Position numbers and translations under genes: made by a program. Below, one piece after another: positions 42,095 through 50,824 of a stretch of DNA of 55,900 nt. This DNA is from Bacillota bacterium (GTDB lineage: Bacteria > Bacillota > Clostridia > Christensenellales > Aristaeellaceae): assembly GCA_023395615.1 (NCBI GenBank), contig JAEWYP010000096.1, positions 1 to 55,900 on the forward strand, written 5' to 3'. Position 1 is the stretch's first letter; every line of letters starts with the position of its first letter. The notes under the pieces are model-generated. The model worked only from the letters and a program-made list of their open reading frames with translations, did not search any database and had not been told where the DNA came from.

Positions 42095-43390
42095 TCAGGA
42101 AATCTTATCGTAGTTGCGGTTAATCAGCAAATCGTCCAACTGGCGTTTCGTCTCCAGAATGACGCTTACGGCGATCAACAGGCTGCTGGCGCCAAAAGGC
42201 AGCGCTTGCGCGGTACCACGTGCGAACAGCGAGGGGATCGTAGCCAGAACCGCCAGGAACAGACCGGCGAAGAGCGTCAGACGGTTGTTGATGCGCTTCA
42301 GATAGTCAGCCGTGGGCTTGCCGGGGCGCACCGAAGGAATTGCGCCACCCTGCTGCTGCACGTTCTTGGCCATGTCATCGGGGTTAAAGGTGATGGAGGT
42401 ATAGAAGAAAGTAAACGCGAAGATCAGCAGTGCCGTCACCAGCAGATACCAGGGCGAAGTGCTATACATATAGCGCGCCCACCACTGACCGAAGCCCGTG
42501 CTGGTTCCACCGGTCAGCTGGATCAGGGTGCTGGGGAAGGTCATAAAGGAATAAGCGAAGATCAGCGGGAGCACGCCAACCGCAATCACCTTTAACGGGA
42601 TTACAGAGTTCTGACCGCCATACATTTTACGCCCGGTGACCCGTTTGGCAAAATGCACGTTAATCCGGCGAACGCCCATATCGGCCCAGGTGATGATCGT
42701 GGTCATCAGTAGCGCAACCACGATAACCGCAAACAGCGTAAGCCACGGGGTAAGGCTGTTGGCGCCAAGGGCTTTGCCGGTCAGGCTGACAACACCGTTG
42801 AACAGGTTGCTTACGATACCGGCAGTAATCAGCAGGGAAATACCGTTGCCGATTCCTTTTTCGGTAATACGCTCGCCAATCCACATCGCCAGTGCAGAGC
42901 CGCCCGCCATGCTGATACCTACCAGCATGTAATTATACCAGCCGGGCTTGATAACGCCAACGCTGGCTACCAGACCAATGGCCTGGAACAGTGCGAGGCC
43001 GACGGTAACATAACGGGTAATCTGCGCAATGCGTTTCTGGCCTTCCTGGCCACTCTTCTGCAGGCGTTCCAACGCGGGAATCGCGATGGTCAGCAGCTGC
43101 ATGATGATGGAAGAGTTGATGTAGGGCGTGATGCCCATCGCCATGATGGTCATGTTCTGGAAGTTGTTGCCCGTCATCATGTTAACCAGATCCAGAAGCG
43201 GCAGGTTGTTGGTGCCCATTTTGGACTGGACTAGGCTATAATCAATGCCCGGGGCAAGGATTACGCCGACAAGGCGGAACAACAGCAGCATCATGAAGGT
43301 ATAGATCAGCTTTTTCCGAATATCGTCTACCTTCCATGCGTTGCGAAGCGACTCCCAGATGGAGGGATTGTTCCTATTCCCTTTGGCCAT
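42095..43390 (-). CDS. secY: Preprotein translocase subunit SecY
   Basis: Channel-forming subunit of the SecYEG translocon, about ten membrane spans over 431 residues. MGITPYINSSIIMQLL and GMPFSNCG-like loop regions, and the ERITEKGIGNGISLLI segment, are canonical. Begins 1 bp after rplO; its ribosome site lies within the rplO 3' end and inside a hairpin. Confidence 0.97.
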   Translation of the reverse strand: MAKGNRNNPSIWESLRNAWKVDDIRKKLIYTFMMLLLFRLVGVILAPGIDYSLVQSKMGTNNLPLLDLVNMMTGNNFQNMTIMAMGITPYINSSIIMQLLTIAIPALERLQKSGQEGQKRIAQITRYVTVGLALFQAIGLVASVGVIKPGWYNYMLVGISMAGGSALAMWIGERITEKGIGNGISLLITAGIVSNLFNGVVSLTGKALGANSLTPWLTLFAVIVVALLMTTIITWADMGVRRINVHFAKRVTGRKMYGGQNSVIPLKVIAVGVLPLIFAYSFMTFPSTLIQLTGGTSTGFGQWWARYMYSTSPWYLLVTALLIFAFTFFYTSITFNPDDMAKNVQQQGGAIPSVRPGKPTADYLKRINNRLTLFAGLFLAVLATIPSLFARGTAQALPFGASSLLIAVSVILETKRQLDDLLINRNYDKIS

Positions 43391-43391
43391 C

Positions 43392-43838
43392 TTACTTCAC
43401 CTCGGCTTTCCCGCCGAGGCTTTCAATCTTTTCCTTTGCACTGTCAGTAAATTTTGCGGCTTCTACGGTCAGCTTTTTCGTCAGCTCCCCGTTGCCCAGG
43501 ATCTTCACGCCGTCCATGACCTTGGAGATCAAGCCGGCTTCCTTGAGCGTTTCGGCCGTCACGACAGTGCCGTTTTCAAAGATTTCGAGCCGCCCAACGT
43601 TGATCGTAGCATATTCGACACGGAACGGGTTATGGAAGCCACGCTTCGGGATACGACGGTACATCGGCATCTGGCCGCCCTCGAAACCAGGGCGTTTGCC
43701 ACCGCCGGAACGGGCTTTGGCACCCTTATGGCCCTTACCGGAGGTTTTGCCCAGGCCGGAACCTATGCCTCTGCCGAGGCGCTTGGTTGCGCTGGTGGAA
43801 CCTGCGGCGGGTTGCAACTCGTGCAGTTTCATTGGCAA
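43392..43838 (-). CDS. rplO: Ribosomal protein L15
   Basis: 148 residues. N-terminal LHELQPAAGSTSATKRLGRG glycine/arginine extension that threads into the 50S core, then RIPKRGF and a C-terminal LTVEAAKFTDSAKEKIE domain. Eight bp after rpmD, tightly followed by secY. Confidence 0.97.
   Translation of the reverse strand: MPMKLHELQPAAGSTSATKRLGRGIGSGLGKTSGKGHKGAKARSGGGKRPGFEGGQMPMYRRIPKRGFHNPFRVEYATINVGRLEIFENGTVVTAETLKEAGLISKVMDGVKILGNGELTKKLTVEAAKFTDSAKEKIESLGGKAEVK
43400..43419 (-). promoter_or_regulatory. Hairpin masking the secY ribosome-binding site
   Basis: CCTCGGC (43400-43406) and GCCGAGG (43413-43419) pair over 7 bp inside the last codons of rplO. The secY Shine-Dalgarno GAGGTG (43403-43398 on the minus strand) partly falls in this stem, so ribosomes finishing rplO would be needed to expose it. 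Confidence 0.5.
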
Positions 43839-43846
43839 TCCCCTCC

Positions 43847-44029
43847 TCAGTCGTTGATCTCTTGTACGTCTACCATGTGCCGGACACGGAAGATCTGCCC
43901 GCGGATGCAGGCGTTATCTTCCTTCACCACCGTCTGACCGACCTTGTGCAGGCCAAGCGCAGCGACGGTATCCTGATGCACTTTCAGGCTGGAGATCGGC
44001 GACTTTTTGAGTGTGATCTGCAATTTCAT
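43847..44029 (-). CDS. rpmD: Ribosomal protein L30
   Basis: 60 residues, LQITLKKSPISSLKVHQDTVAALGLHK pattern with the small alpha/beta fold of bacterial L30. AAGGAGG precedes the next upstream region. Standard position between rpsE and rplO. Confidence 0.96.
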   Translation of the reverse strand: MKLQITLKKSPISSLKVHQDTVAALGLHKVGQTVVKEDNACIRGQIFRVRHMVDVQEIND

Positions 44030-44043
44030 CGTAGTCGTCCTCC

Positions 44044-44541
44044 TTAGCCGAGAATTTCTTCGACGGTCTTGCCGCGAAGTTTCGCGACCTGCTCGGCCGA
44101 ACGGAGGAGGCTTAAACCCTCCAGCGTAGCCTTGACCGTGTTGATACGGTTGTTGGTGCCATAGCTCTTGGTACGAATGTCTTTAACGCCAGCCAATTCC
44201 AGCACGGCGCGCGCGGCGCCGCCGGCGATTACGCCGGTGCCTTCGGGGGCGGGCATCATCACTACTTTACCGGTGCCGAAATAACCGATCGTTTCGTGCG
44301 GGATGGTGGTGCCTACCAGCGGCACGGTAACCAGATGCTTTTTAGCATCCTCCACACCCTTGCGGATGGCTTCGGAAATTTCCGCAGCTTTACCGATGCC
44401 GGAGCCGACGCGGCCCTTCTCATCGCCTACGACGACCAGCGCAGCGAAGCGGAAGTTGCGGCCGCCTTTAACAACCTTGGTAACACGGTTGATGGCGACA
44501 AGCTTCTCCTTGAATTCGCTGACCTGTTCCATGCGTTGCAT
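44044..44541 (-). CDS. rpsE: Ribosomal protein S5
   Basis: 165 residues from ATG 44541, eight bases after AAGGAGG; an upstream in-frame ATG at 44568 overlaps rplR. RNA-binding domain EFKEKLVAINRVTKVVKGGRNF followed by the KAAEISEAIRKGVEDAKK and GTGVIAGGAARAVLELAG regions. Helps decoding fidelity and mRNA unwinding. Confidence 0.96.
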   Translation of the reverse strand: MQRMEQVSEFKEKLVAINRVTKVVKGGRNFRFAALVVVGDEKGRVGSGIGKAAEISEAIRKGVEDAKKHLVTVPLVGTTIPHETIGYFGTGKVVMMPAPEGTGVIAGGAARAVLELAGVKDIRTKSYGTNNRINTVKATLEGLSLLRSAEQVAKLRGKTVEEILG

Positions 44542-44557
44542 GCGTTCGTCCTCCTTA

Positions 44558-44926
44558 TTAGAATTCAAGTCCGGCTTCGCGGGCGCCCGCAGCCAGTTCC
44601 GCTACGCGGCCGGTATAGATATATCCGCCGCGGTCGAAAACGACCTGCTTGATTCCCGCGCCCGTCGCACGCTCGGCGATGAGTTTGCCGATGATCTTGG
44701 CAGCGCCCTTCTTATCCACATCCGCAAGCTGTTCCTGCACGGCTTTTTCCATGGTGGAAGCGGCTGCGAGGGTAACGCCCTTGGTATCGTCGATAATCTG
44801 CGCGTAAATGTTGTTCAGGCTACGGTACACGCAAAGACGCGGCATATCGGGGGTGCCGCTGATTCTTTTACGTACGCGGGCATGACGGATCACGCGGTCC
44901 GCGTTGCGATCACGCATTTTGTACAT
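44558..44926 (-). CDS. rplR: Ribosomal protein L18
   Basis: 122 residues, binds 5S rRNA. RVRKRISGTPDMPRLCVYRS and the C-terminal FDRGGYIYTGRVAELAAGAREAGLEF are canonical. AAAGGGG lies 11 bases before the ATG. Confidence 0.96.
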   Translation of the reverse strand: MYKMRDRNADRVIRHARVRKRISGTPDMPRLCVYRSLNNIYAQIIDDTKGVTLAAASTMEKAVQEQLADVDKKGAAKIIGKLIAERATGAGIKQVVFDRGGYIYTGRVAELAAGAREAGLEF

Positions 44927-44947
44927 GTGCGTTCATTCCCCTTTCGA

Positions 44948-45490
44948 TTATTTGCCGGTCTTGCCTTCCTTGCGACGGATATGCTCGCCCGCGTACTTGA
45001 TGCCCTTGCCCAGATAAGGCTCGGGTTTGCGGATGATGCGGATATCGGCGGCAAGGTTGCCCACCTGCTGCTTGTCGATGCCCTTTACAACAATCGTGTT
45101 AGGGGCAGGCGTTTCAAACGAGATATTCTCCGGCGCATCCAAAACGACGGGATGCGAGAAGCCGATGCTGATATTGAGCTTCTTGGGGTTCTCCGCTTGC
45201 GCGCGATAACCCGTGCCCACCAGCTCCAGGGTCTTGGTGAAGCCGTCGGTTACACCGACGACCATATTGTGTACCAGGCTGCGATACAGGCCGTGCATGG
45301 CTTTATGCGGCTTCGAGTCAGTAGGCCGGTGCAGGGTCAGAACATTGTTCTCCATTTTCAGCGTAATATCGGGGTTTACCGCCTGAGAGAGCGTTCCTTT
45401 GGGCCCTTTTACCGTTACGACGTTGTTCTCATCCACATGAACCGTCACGCCCGCGGGGACAGTGATCGGAAGTTTTCCGATTCGAGACAT
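44948..45490 (-). CDS. rplF: Ribosomal protein L6
   Basis: 180 residues with two repeated alpha/beta domains. SRIGKLPITVPAGVTV at the start and the closing PEPYLGKGIKYAGEHIRRKEGKTGK signature. Sits near the factor-binding site of the 50S subunit. Confidence 0.97.
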   Translation of the reverse strand: MSRIGKLPITVPAGVTVHVDENNVVTVKGPKGTLSQAVNPDITLKMENNVLTLHRPTDSKPHKAMHGLYRSLVHNMVVGVTDGFTKTLELVGTGYRAQAENPKKLNISIGFSHPVVLDAPENISFETPAPNTIVVKGIDKQQVGNLAADIRIIRKPEPYLGKGIKYAGEHIRRKEGKTGK

Positions 45491-45516
45491 TGTCTTACAC
45501 CTCCATTGCGTGTCGG

Positions 45517-45915
45517 TTACCAGATGTAGGCGAGTACTTCGCCGCCGATCATTTGCTTGCGGGCTTCTTTATCCGTCATCAGGCCACGGCTGGTGGAGAT
45601 GATGGCGATACCCAGGCCACCCAGAACCTTGGGCAGTTCTTCGCCCTTTGCGTATACGCGCAGACCGGGCTTGGAAATCTTTTTCAGGCCCGCAATCACG
45701 GGCTGTTTGCCGCCCACGTATTTGAGCGTGATCTTGATGCTGCCCTGAGGGCCGTCGTTGATAAAATCAACGTTCTTCACATAACCTTCCGCCAGCAGGA
45801 TCTTGGCGATCGCCTTTTTGGCGTTGCTCGCGGGGAGGACGACCGAATCATGCTTTGCCACTTGCGCGTTGCGAATGCGGGTCAGCATATCGGCGATGGG
45901 ATCATTCATTACCAT
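45517..45915 (-). CDS. rpsH: Ribosomal protein S8
   Basis: 132 residues from ATG 45915 with GGAGG 7 bases upstream. MNDPIADMLTRIRNA, then KPGLRVYAKGEELPKVLGGLGIAIISTS are canonical. Central-domain 16S binder. Confidence 0.97.
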   Translation of the reverse strand: MVMNDPIADMLTRIRNAQVAKHDSVVLPASNAKKAIAKILLAEGYVKNVDFINDGPQGSIKITLKYVGGKQPVIAGLKKISKPGLRVYAKGEELPKVLGGLGIAIISTSRGLMTDKEARKQMIGGEVLAYIW

Positions 45916-45943
45916 GATAGAACCTCCTTCCGTTCTTTCCCGC

Positions 45944-46129
45944 TTACCAACTGGCCTTGCGGACGCCTGGAATCTGGCCCTTGTAAGCCAGATTTCTAAA
46001 GCAGATGCGGCAGATGCCATACTTACGCAGTACCGAGTGCGGACGACCGCACAGGCGGCAACGGGTGTAAGCCCGAGTGGAGAACTTGGGGGCTCTGGCC
46101 TGCTTGATTTTCATGCTTGTTTTAGCCAC
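45944..46129 (-). CDS. rpsN: Ribosomal protein S14, type Z
   Basis: 61 residues with CRLCGRPH and CRICFRNLA, the four-cysteine zinc form of Gram-positive bacteria. RKYGICRICF and the closing GVRKASW are typical. Encoded between L5 and S8 as usual. Confidence 0.97.
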   Translation of the reverse strand: MAKTSMKIKQARAPKFSTRAYTRCRLCGRPHSVLRKYGICRICFRNLAYKGQIPGVRKASW

Positions 46130-46150
46130 GGTTTTTTTCTCCCTTCCCGC

Positions 46151-46693
46151 TTACTGAGCGTACGGCATTCCGAGGAGGCGGAGCAGTTCTTTGCATTCCT
46201 CGTCGGTTTTAGCTGAGGTGACGAATACGATTTCCAGACCGCGTACTTTTTCCACCTTATCGTATTCGATTTCGGGGAAAATCAGCTGTTCGCGCAGGCC
46301 CAGGGAGTAGTTGCCGCGGCCGTCGAAAGCTTTGGTGCTTACACCGCTGAAGTCGCGAACGCGAGGAAGCGCGATATTCATCAGCTTATCCACAAACTCT
46401 TCCATACGGGTGCCGCGCAGGGTAACTTTGGCGCCGACGCTCATCCCTTCGCGAACCTTAAAGTTTGCGATGGACTTGCGGGCCTTGGTCACCATGGGCT
46501 TCTGACCACTGATCTGGGCCAGTTCCGCCACGGCGAGCTCCAGACTCTTGGGGTTATCTTTGCAATCGCCAAGCCCCATATTGATAATCACTTTATGGAG
46601 TTTGGGGACCTCCATCACGTTTTTGTAGCCGAACTTCTGCTGTAAGGCAGGCACGACTTCATTTTGGTATTTTTCCTTGATGCGGGTAGCCAT
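46151..46693 (-). CDS. rplE: Ribosomal protein L5
   Basis: 180 residues. Central 5S rRNA and P-site tRNA contact protein. KLHKVIINMGLGDCKDNPK, KARKSIANFKVREG and DFSGVSTKAFDGRGNYSLG segments identify it. Two adjacent ATGs (46696 and 46693) are possible; the second is better spaced from GGGAGG. Confidence 0.97.
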   Translation of the reverse strand: MATRIKEKYQNEVVPALQQKFGYKNVMEVPKLHKVIINMGLGDCKDNPKSLELAVAELAQISGQKPMVTKARKSIANFKVREGMSVGAKVTLRGTRMEEFVDKLMNIALPRVRDFSGVSTKAFDGRGNYSLGLREQLIFPEIEYDKVEKVRGLEIVFVTSAKTDEECKELLRLLGMPYAQ

Positions 46694-46708
46694 CATGCCG
46701 TACCTCCC

Positions 46709-47062
46709 TTACTCGATTTCCGCGCTGCAGCGTTTGCATACGCGGACGTTTTTGGTTTCCTTTTCACCCTTGTCGTTCTCCACTTCAACGATCTTGTGGC
46801 CGACGCGGGTCGCTTTGCCGCACTTGGGGCAAATCAGCATCACATTGGACGCGTCCAAAGCGCGTTCCTTCTGGTAAATTCCGCCCGGCAGATCCTGACG
46901 ACGGGATTTTTGATGCTTGCTGACGTACGCAACGCCTTCCACAATGATCTTCCCGGTTTTCGGGAATACGTTCAAAACCTTGCCCTGCTTGCCCTTAATG
47001 GTGCTGGGGCCGGAGATGACGACGACCTGATCGTTCTTTTTCACATGAAGCTTCGCAATCAT
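46709..47062 (-). CDS. rplX: Ribosomal protein L24
   Basis: 117 residues. KOW motif near residues 7-35 (KNDQVVVISGPSTIKGKQGKV), GVAYVSKHQKS loop, and a C-terminal CPKCGK...CKRC zinc ribbon. A 50S assembly initiator. Confidence 0.97.
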   Translation of the reverse strand: MIAKLHVKKNDQVVVISGPSTIKGKQGKVLNVFPKTGKIIVEGVAYVSKHQKSRRQDLPGGIYQKERALDASNVMLICPKCGKATRVGHKIVEVENDKGEKETKNVRVCKRCSAEIE

Positions 47063-47076
47063 TAGTCAATCCTCCA

Positions 47077-47445
47077 TTACAGCACTTCGGGAGCGAGCGA
47101 AACGATCTTCATGAAAGACTTTTCGCGCAGCTCACGGGCTACGGGTCCAAAAATACGGGTACCCTTGGGCATCTTGTCGTCGCCGATCAGTACGGCGGCA
47201 TTGTCGTCAAAACGGATGTAACTGCCGTCCGGACGGCGCTTCTGCTTACGCATGCGCACGATAACGGCCTTCACCACGTCGCCCTTCTTCACGGCGCCGC
47301 CGGGGGTAGCGCTTTTCACGCTGGCCACGATCACGTCGCCGATGGAACCGTCGCGGCGGAAGGAACCGCCGAGCACACGGATGCACATGATTTCCTTGGC
47401 GCCGGAGTTGTCGGCCACTTTGAGTCGCGTTTGCGGCTGGATCAT
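47077..47445 (-). CDS. rplN: Ribosomal protein L14
   Basis: 122 residues from ATG 47445 with AAGGAGG 8 bases upstream. MIQPQTRLKVADNSGAKEIMC and the closing ELREKSFMKIVSLAPEVL are canonical. It forms an intersubunit bridge. Unusually separated from rpsQ by 179 bp. Confidence 0.97.
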   Translation of the reverse strand: MIQPQTRLKVADNSGAKEIMCIRVLGGSFRRDGSIGDVIVASVKSATPGGAVKKGDVVKAVIVRMRKQKRRPDGSYIRFDDNAAVLIGDDKMPKGTRIFGPVARELREKSFMKIVSLAPEVL

Positions 47446-47624
47446 ACGGTTTTCCTCCTTGTTGGGATCGGATGGCTTATTAAGCCTTCCGCAAATGTGT
47501 TTCGGAGCGCCCATCGGCGGCGGTATGTTGCCGACGAGGGCCGAACGAAGATCGCCGAGTCACGTCGGGCACCGCCAGGCGCATTGTAGCGCGCCTGCAG
47601 GCAAAACGGAAACGACGTCTTTCC
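47446..47624 (-). promoter_or_regulatory. Gap between rpsQ and rplN with hairpin and possible internal promoter
   Basis: Elsewhere in this operon gaps are under 40 bp. Here CAGGCGC (47576-47582) and GCGCCTG (47591-47597) form a hairpin whose loop region contains, on the minus strand, TACAAT with a weak TTCCGT 17 bp upstream. It may be an internal promoter or an attenuator for rplN onward. Confidence 0.4.
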
Positions 47625-47885
47625 TTACTTGGCTTTTTCGACGATCTCGACCAGTCGCCAGCACTTGTCCTTGCTCAGCGGACGGGTTTCCATGATGCGG
47701 ACGGTATCGCCAATTCCACATTCATTATTCTCGTCGTGAGCTTTCAGTTTGCTGGTCTGGTTCATGATCTTGCCGTAAAGCGGATGACGCACGCGCTCTT
47801 TGATCTCCACGACGATGGTTTTGTCCATCTTGTCGCTTACGACCGTGCCGACGCGGGTCTTGCGAAGTCCTCTTTGTTCAGACAT
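47625..47885 (-). CDS. rpsQ: Ribosomal protein S17
   Basis: 86 residues, OB fold. GLRKTRVGTVVSDKMDKTIVV and HPLYGKIMNQTSKLKAHDENN identify it. The ATG at 47885 is used; an in-frame ATG at 47906 includes the ribosome site AAGGAGG itself. Confidence 0.96.
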   Translation of the reverse strand: MSEQRGLRKTRVGTVVSDKMDKTIVVEIKERVRHPLYGKIMNQTSKLKAHDENNECGIGDTVRIMETRPLSKDKCWRLVEIVEKAK

Positions 47886-47921
47886 TGAAGCGGCTGCCTC
47901 CTTCATTGTGAGTCAAGCTCA

Positions 47922-48122
47922 TTACTGAGCGTCTTTCTGTTCCAGTTGGCGAAGGGCGGTCATGCAGCGGGCGATATCGCGTTTTACGCCTTTGATGACC
48001 ATGATATTCTGCAGCTGACCGGTCGCGAGCTGAAAACGAAGGTTGAACAGCTCTTCCTTCAGTTCCTTAATCTTGGCCTCCAGTTGGGCCTTGCTTAACG
48101 AGAGAAGCTCGTTTGCCTTCAT
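47922..48122 (-). CDS. rpmC: Ribosomal protein L29
   Basis: 66 residues, a two-helix protein at the tunnel exit: ELLSLSKAQLEAKIKELKEELFNLRFQ. Its ATG overlaps the rplP stop by four bases (ATGA), indicating coupling. Confidence 0.96.
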   Translation of the reverse strand: MKANELLSLSKAQLEAKIKELKEELFNLRFQLATGQLQNIMVIKGVKRDIARCMTALRQLEQKDAQ

Positions 48123-48556
48123 TTAGCCTCACCACCCGCTTCGATGTTGTCTTCGCGCTTCACAATCTTCGTCCGGATCGGCAGCTTGTGGCCGGCCAAA
48201 CGGAGAGACTCCAGCGCCATGTCATCGCCGACGCCCGCAACCTCAAACAGTACGCGGCCGGGCTTGACGACTGCAACCCAGTACTCAGGAGATCCTTTAC
48301 CGGAACCCATGCGGGTCTCGGCAGGCTTCTTGGTAACGGGCTTATCGGGGAAAATCTTGATCCAAACCTGACCGCCGCGCTTGGTGTAGCGGGTCAGGGC
48401 GATACGGGCCGCCTCGATCTGCTGGCTGGTCACCCATGCCGGTTCCAGCGCAACCAGACCATATTCACCGTAGGTTACGGTGTTGCCACGATGGGCTTCG
48501 CCCCTCATGCGACCGCGAAAAACGCGGCGACGCTTGACTCTTTTGGGCATCAACAT
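48119..48556 (-). CDS. rplP: Ribosomal protein L16
   Basis: 145 residues; contacts A-site tRNA. MPKRVKRRRVFRGRMRGEAHRG and RMGSGKGSPEYWVAVVKPG are canonical. The ATG at 48556 is 10 bases from GGAGG; the next in-frame ATG (48550) is also possible. Confidence 0.96.
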   Translation of the reverse strand: MLMPKRVKRRRVFRGRMRGEAHRGNTVTYGEYGLVALEPAWVTSQQIEAARIALTRYTKRGGQVWIKIFPDKPVTKKPAETRMGSGKGSPEYWVAVVKPGRVLFEVAGVGDDMALESLRLAGHKLPIRTKIVKREDNIEAGGEAK

Positions 48557-48559
48557 AGC

Positions 48560-49237
48560 TTATTTGCCTCCTTCGATGGCAGCAGGGGCAACCTGCGGCT
48601 TCTTCGGCTTGGGCAGGCGCTGACCTTTATAGATCCATACCTTCACGCCCAGGCGGCCATAGGTAGTCTTGGCTTCGGCAAAGCCGTAGTCGATGTCGGC
48701 GCGAAGCGTTTGCAGGGGGATAGAGCCTTCGTGGTAGTGCTCGGTACGCGCGATATCCGCGCCGCCCAGACGACCGCCAACAGAGCATTTCATGCCCTTT
48801 GCGCCGGCTTTCATGGCGCGCTGCATGCTCTGTTTCATAGCACGACGGAAGCTGATGCGCTTCTCCAGCTGCTGAGCGATGTTTTCCGCCACCAGCTGTG
48901 CGTTGGTGTCGGGCGCCTTGATCTCCATGATATTCAGGTTAGCGGGCTTGCCAAGGAAGGCTTCTACATCCTTCTTCAGAGCTTCGATGCCCGCGCCGCC
49001 GCGGCCGATGATCATGCCGGGCTTGGCGGTAAAAATGTTTACGGTGATGCGGTTGGCGCTGCGTTCAATATCAATGTTGCTGATGCCGGTGGAGTAATAC
49101 TTCTCCTTGAGCATTTTGCGAAGTTTGAAATCCTCGATCAGGTTATTCGCAAAATCCTTCTTGTCGGCATACCAGCGGGTGCTCCAATTGAAGATGACGC
49201 CAACGCGAGCACCATGGGGATTTACTTTCTGACCCAT
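48560..49237 (-). CDS. rpsC: Ribosomal protein S3
   Basis: 225 residues. GQKVNPHGARVGVIFNWSTRWYADKKDF, the KH domain with GMIIGRGGAGIEALK, and VGGRLGGADIARTEHYHEG identify it; lines the mRNA entry channel. C-terminal tail is Lys/Pro rich. Confidence 0.97.
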   Translation of the reverse strand: MGQKVNPHGARVGVIFNWSTRWYADKKDFANNLIEDFKLRKMLKEKYYSTGISNIDIERSANRITVNIFTAKPGMIIGRGGAGIEALKKDVEAFLGKPANLNIMEIKAPDTNAQLVAENIAQQLEKRISFRRAMKQSMQRAMKAGAKGMKCSVGGRLGGADIARTEHYHEGSIPLQTLRADIDYGFAEAKTTYGRLGVKVWIYKGQRLPKPKKPQVAPAAIEGGK

Positions 49238-49254
49238 TATGGTACCTCCTCGCC

Positions 49255-49638
49255 TTACTTCTGGTCCAGCACTACGCTGATGTGACTGGTGCGCTTGAGT
49301 ACGGGTGACGCGCTGCCGCGGGAACGGGCAACGAAGCGCTTCAGCGTGGGGCCGGGGTTGGCGTACACTTCGGCAACGTAAAGCGACTTGCGATCCAACT
49401 CGCTGTTGTTCACGGCGTTGGCGATGGCGCTGTTAAGCACTTTCAGCACAACGGGTGAAGCGGCCTTGGGGGTGAACTGCAGAATCGCCACTGCGTCGTC
49501 AACCGATTTTCCACGGATCAGATCAATGACGATCTTCACCTTGCTGGAAGAAATCCGTACGTATTTGGCATGGGCGGACGGACGAGTGTCACGGGCCGCC
49601 ATATGGGCTTGCGCCTTTTTTTGGGTATTGGATGCCAT
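49255..49638 (-). CDS. rplV: Ribosomal protein L22
   Basis: 127 residues with an extra 15-residue N-terminal segment. AKYVRISSSKVKIVIDLIRGKSVDDAV is canonical; the C-terminal hairpin tip (RFVARSRGSASPVLKRTSHI) reaches into the exit tunnel where macrolide resistance changes occur. Confidence 0.96.
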   Translation of the reverse strand: MASNTQKKAQAHMAARDTRPSAHAKYVRISSSKVKIVIDLIRGKSVDDAVAILQFTPKAASPVVLKVLNSAIANAVNNSELDRKSLYVAEVYANPGPTLKRFVARSRGSASPVLKRTSHISVVLDQK

Positions 49639-49661
49639 GTGTTCAACTCAACTCCTTCCGC

Positions 49662-49940
49662 TTACTTGGCCGCGGCGGCCTTCTCACCGGCGTGTCCGCG
49701 GAATGTGCGGGTCGGGACGAATTCGCCCAGCTTGTGACCCACCATTTCCTCGGTGATGTAAACCGGCACATGTTTGCGGCCATCGTGCACCGCGATGGTG
49801 TGGCCAACAAAATCCGGGAAGATGGTGGAGGCGCGGGACCAGGTCTTCACGACTGCCTTCTTGCCCGAATGGTTCATTTCCATAACGCGCTTCATCAGCG
49901 CGGATTCCACATAGGGTCCCTTTTTAATGGAACGGCTCAT
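49662..49940 (-). CDS. rpsS: Ribosomal protein S19
   Basis: 92 residues. SRSIKKGPYVESALMKRV and HTIAVHDGRKHVPVYITEEMVGHKLGEF are canonical. Head protein near the A site. Confidence 0.97.
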   Translation of the reverse strand: MSRSIKKGPYVESALMKRVMEMNHSGKKAVVKTWSRASTIFPDFVGHTIAVHDGRKHVPVYITEEMVGHKLGEFVPTRTFRGHAGEKAAAAK

Positions 49941-49973
49941 GGGTTGGTTTCCTCCTTCCTTGGCTGCTGTGGG

Positions 49974-50804
49974 TTATTTACCCGCGCGCTTTACGATGAG
50001 CTTATTGGAGTACTTCTTGTGCTTGCGGGTCTTCAAGCCCAGCGCAACCTTGCCCCAGGGGGTCACAGGCGCGGGCATACCAACGGGGCTCTTGCCCTCG
50101 CCGCCGCCGTGCGGGTGATCGCAGGGGTTCATGACAACGCCGCGGACGGTGGGGCGGATACCCATATGGCGGGTACGGCCGGCTTTGCCGATCCGAACGT
50201 TCTCATGGTCGGAGTTGCCCACGACGCCGATGGTCGCCAGGGCGTTCAGCGCAACCTTGCGCAGTTCGCCGGAGGGGAGGCGTACCAGACCATAGCCGTT
50301 TTCCTTGGCCATCAGCTGGGCGCTCATACCGGCGGAACGGGCCATCTGGCCGCCGTGTCCGGGCTTAATCTCCACATTGTGGATCAGGGTTCCGACGGGG
50401 ATGTTCTCAACAGGCAGTGCGTTACCGGCGATAATATCGGCGGTGGCGCCGCTCACAACAGTGTCGCCCACCTTCAGCCCGTTGGGGGCCAGGATGTAAC
50501 GTTTTTCACCGTCTTTGTATGTGAGCAGTGCGATAAAGGCGCTGCGGTTGGGATCGTACTCGATCGTGGTGACTTTCGCGGGAATATCCAGCTTGTCACG
50601 CTTAAAATCGATAACGCGGTATTTTACCTTGTTGCCGCCACCCTGGTGGCGAACGGTAATTTTGCCCTGTTTGTTGCGGCCGGCGTTTTTCTTTTTATAC
50701 TCCAGCAGCGATTTCTCGGGCTTGTTGGTGGTGATCTCCTCGTACGTCAGCACCGACATGAAGCGGCGGGCGGGCGAGGTTGGCCTGTAAACGCGAATCG
50801 CCAT
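49974..50804 (-). CDS. rplB: Ribosomal protein L2
   Basis: 276 residues, among the oldest 50S proteins and close to the peptidyl-transferase centre. GRNKQGKITVRHQGGGNK, PVGTLIHNVEIKPGHGGQ and the GVVMNPCDHPHGGGEGK loop with its conserved His are all present. Confidence 0.98.
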   Translation of the reverse strand: MAIRVYRPTSPARRFMSVLTYEEITTNKPEKSLLEYKKKNAGRNKQGKITVRHQGGGNKVKYRVIDFKRDKLDIPAKVTTIEYDPNRSAFIALLTYKDGEKRYILAPNGLKVGDTVVSGATADIIAGNALPVENIPVGTLIHNVEIKPGHGGQMARSAGMSAQLMAKENGYGLVRLPSGELRKVALNALATIGVVGNSDHENVRIGKAGRTRHMGIRPTVRGVVMNPCDHPHGGGEGKSPVGMPAPVTPWGKVALGLKTRKHKKYSNKLIVKRAGK

Positions 50805-50824
50805 TTCTACTTGTCCTCCCTGCT

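Noticed and set aside
44303..45529. Long plus-strand open frame across rpsE, rplR and rplF
   Set aside because: Antisense to three certain ribosomal genes; no protein-like features. The same applies to 48113-49285, 49632-50885 and 27723-28907.
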